Source: Deltaproteobacteria bacterium (GTDB lineage: Bacteria; Desulfobacterota; Desulfobacteria; Desulfobacterales; JAFDHS01). From it: DNA of 5,580 nucleotides. The notes under the pieces were generated by a model. The model ran no database searches. It saw only the letters and a list, made by a program, of their open reading frames with translations, and was not told the origin of the DNA. Both the position numbers and the translations under genes were made by a program. The DNA lies in the NCBI GenBank assembly GCA_019308655.1, contig JAFDHS010000211.1, positions 1-5,580 of the forward strand, written 5' to 3'. The stretch's first letter is position 1; each line of letters begins with the position of its first letter. Below, piece after piece: positions 4,934 to 5,580 of the stretch.

Positions 4934-5580
4934 GGCTCAAATCCCCATTTTGACCAGATTTTCAACCCCTCATCGGAAGAGATATATTCATTGAATTGCA
5001 AAGCCATGGAATCGTCTTGATAATATTTTGCTCTTTGGCAATGGGAATAACTTCAATCTTGCCTTTGCCTTCGGCCCACGCAGTCAGGTCTTCCCAGATA
5101 ATTGCCGCATCCACCTGCTTTAACGACACATAGATCAGCAACTGATTGACGGTCGGGGCAAACACGGCAATGTTGGGATTAATCTTATCGGTCATGCCGT
5201 TTTTCTTAAAAATCTTTTTGGCCACTCTGCCGATTGCCGGGGCCTTGGGGTCCCCGATAGCAACGCGGGTTCCCGGTTTTCCAAGGTCCGTCAATCCGCT
5301 GATATTGGCCGGATTTCCTTTTGGAACCGCAATCACCGGAACGTGAAGGACGAGTTTATTAATGGTTTCTTTTGTCACCCATCCGTTTTTCAGGGCATCA
5401 TTGGTATATTTTTCAGCCCCGGGAATGAATACATCAGCCGGTTGACCCGCTGCAATACAGGCAAAAATTTCACCGGAATTACCATAGTGAACATCGGCTT
5501 GAATATGATGCTTTTTTTCAAAATTATGCCGCATCTCTTCCATGGGCTTGATCAACCCGGCCCCGCTGAAAATCATCAAA
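4921..5580 (-). pseudogene. modA: molybdate/tungstate-binding protein (ModA-like), partial and frameshifted
   Basis: The binding protein delivers the oxyanion to ModBC outside the membrane. The gene enters from the right edge; the signal peptide is beyond the window. Visible signatures are LMIFSGAGLIKPM, VHYGNSGE, GQPADVFIPGAEKYT, VPKGNPANI, GDPKAPAIGRVA, APTVNQLLIY and DAAIIWEDL; the SGAG and GNSGE serines and the TVNQ loop correspond to family ligand contacts. After QNIIKTIP (about 5030-5007) this frame reads a non-family tail and stops at TGA 4964-4962. The true tail, with FNEYISSDEGLKIWSKWGF then EPCAK, is in another frame and ends at TAA 4923-4921. Some residues normally between TIP and the last helix seem missing, so a small deletion is likelier than a one-base error, though an error is not excluded. 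The truncated protein would lack its last helix. Confidence 0.75.

Overview
Most likely organism: a Gram-negative, probably anaerobic bacterium, with Desulfobacterota (for example Desulfobacterales) as the best guess. This rests on the style of the molybdate-type ABC operon (ModA with an FSGAGLIKPM start and a DPKAPAIGR motif) and on frequent TTG starts. It is an inference, because the window has no rRNA, tRNA or other taxonomic marker.

Left part (1-955): decayed accessory DNA. The C-terminal end of a flavodoxin/NADPH-dependent FMN-reductase-like protein runs in from the left edge and stops at 161. It abuts, on the opposite strand, the remains of a DUF4160-DUF2442 pair, a common small toxin-antitoxin-like couple. 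The DUF4160 fragment is shifted by a 7-bp tandem duplication. On the + strand there follow a possible PIN-like fragment and a clear fragment of the C-terminal winged-helix segment found in Fic and AlbA_2/RecG-like proteins. None of these looks intact.

Middle part (956-3092): AT-rich accessory genes. A membrane-anchored NERD-domain protein (956-1870, TTG start) is intact. An orphan 138-aa protein with one membrane segment (2175-2591) sits between two direct copies of a structured GC-rich repeat (2056-2149 and 2768-2829). An imperfect palindrome whose arm carries two bulged bases (2623-2732) and a 15-bp GAA-loop hairpin (2737-2769) lie between the orphan gene and the second copy. This one-ORF-per-repeat layout resembles an integron-type gene cassette with attC-like sites, although the core boxes do not match the attC consensus exactly and no integrase is in view.

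Right part (3093-5580): a minus-strand molybdate/tungstate ABC importer in the order modA (binding protein, runs off the right edge), modB (permease), modC (ATPase with TOBE domain). modB and modC overlap by four bases and both use TTG starts. modA carries a frameshift near its 3' end: the conserved C-terminal tail continues in another frame and would end inside the modB start region. The importer may therefore be impaired, unless the shift is a sequencing error.
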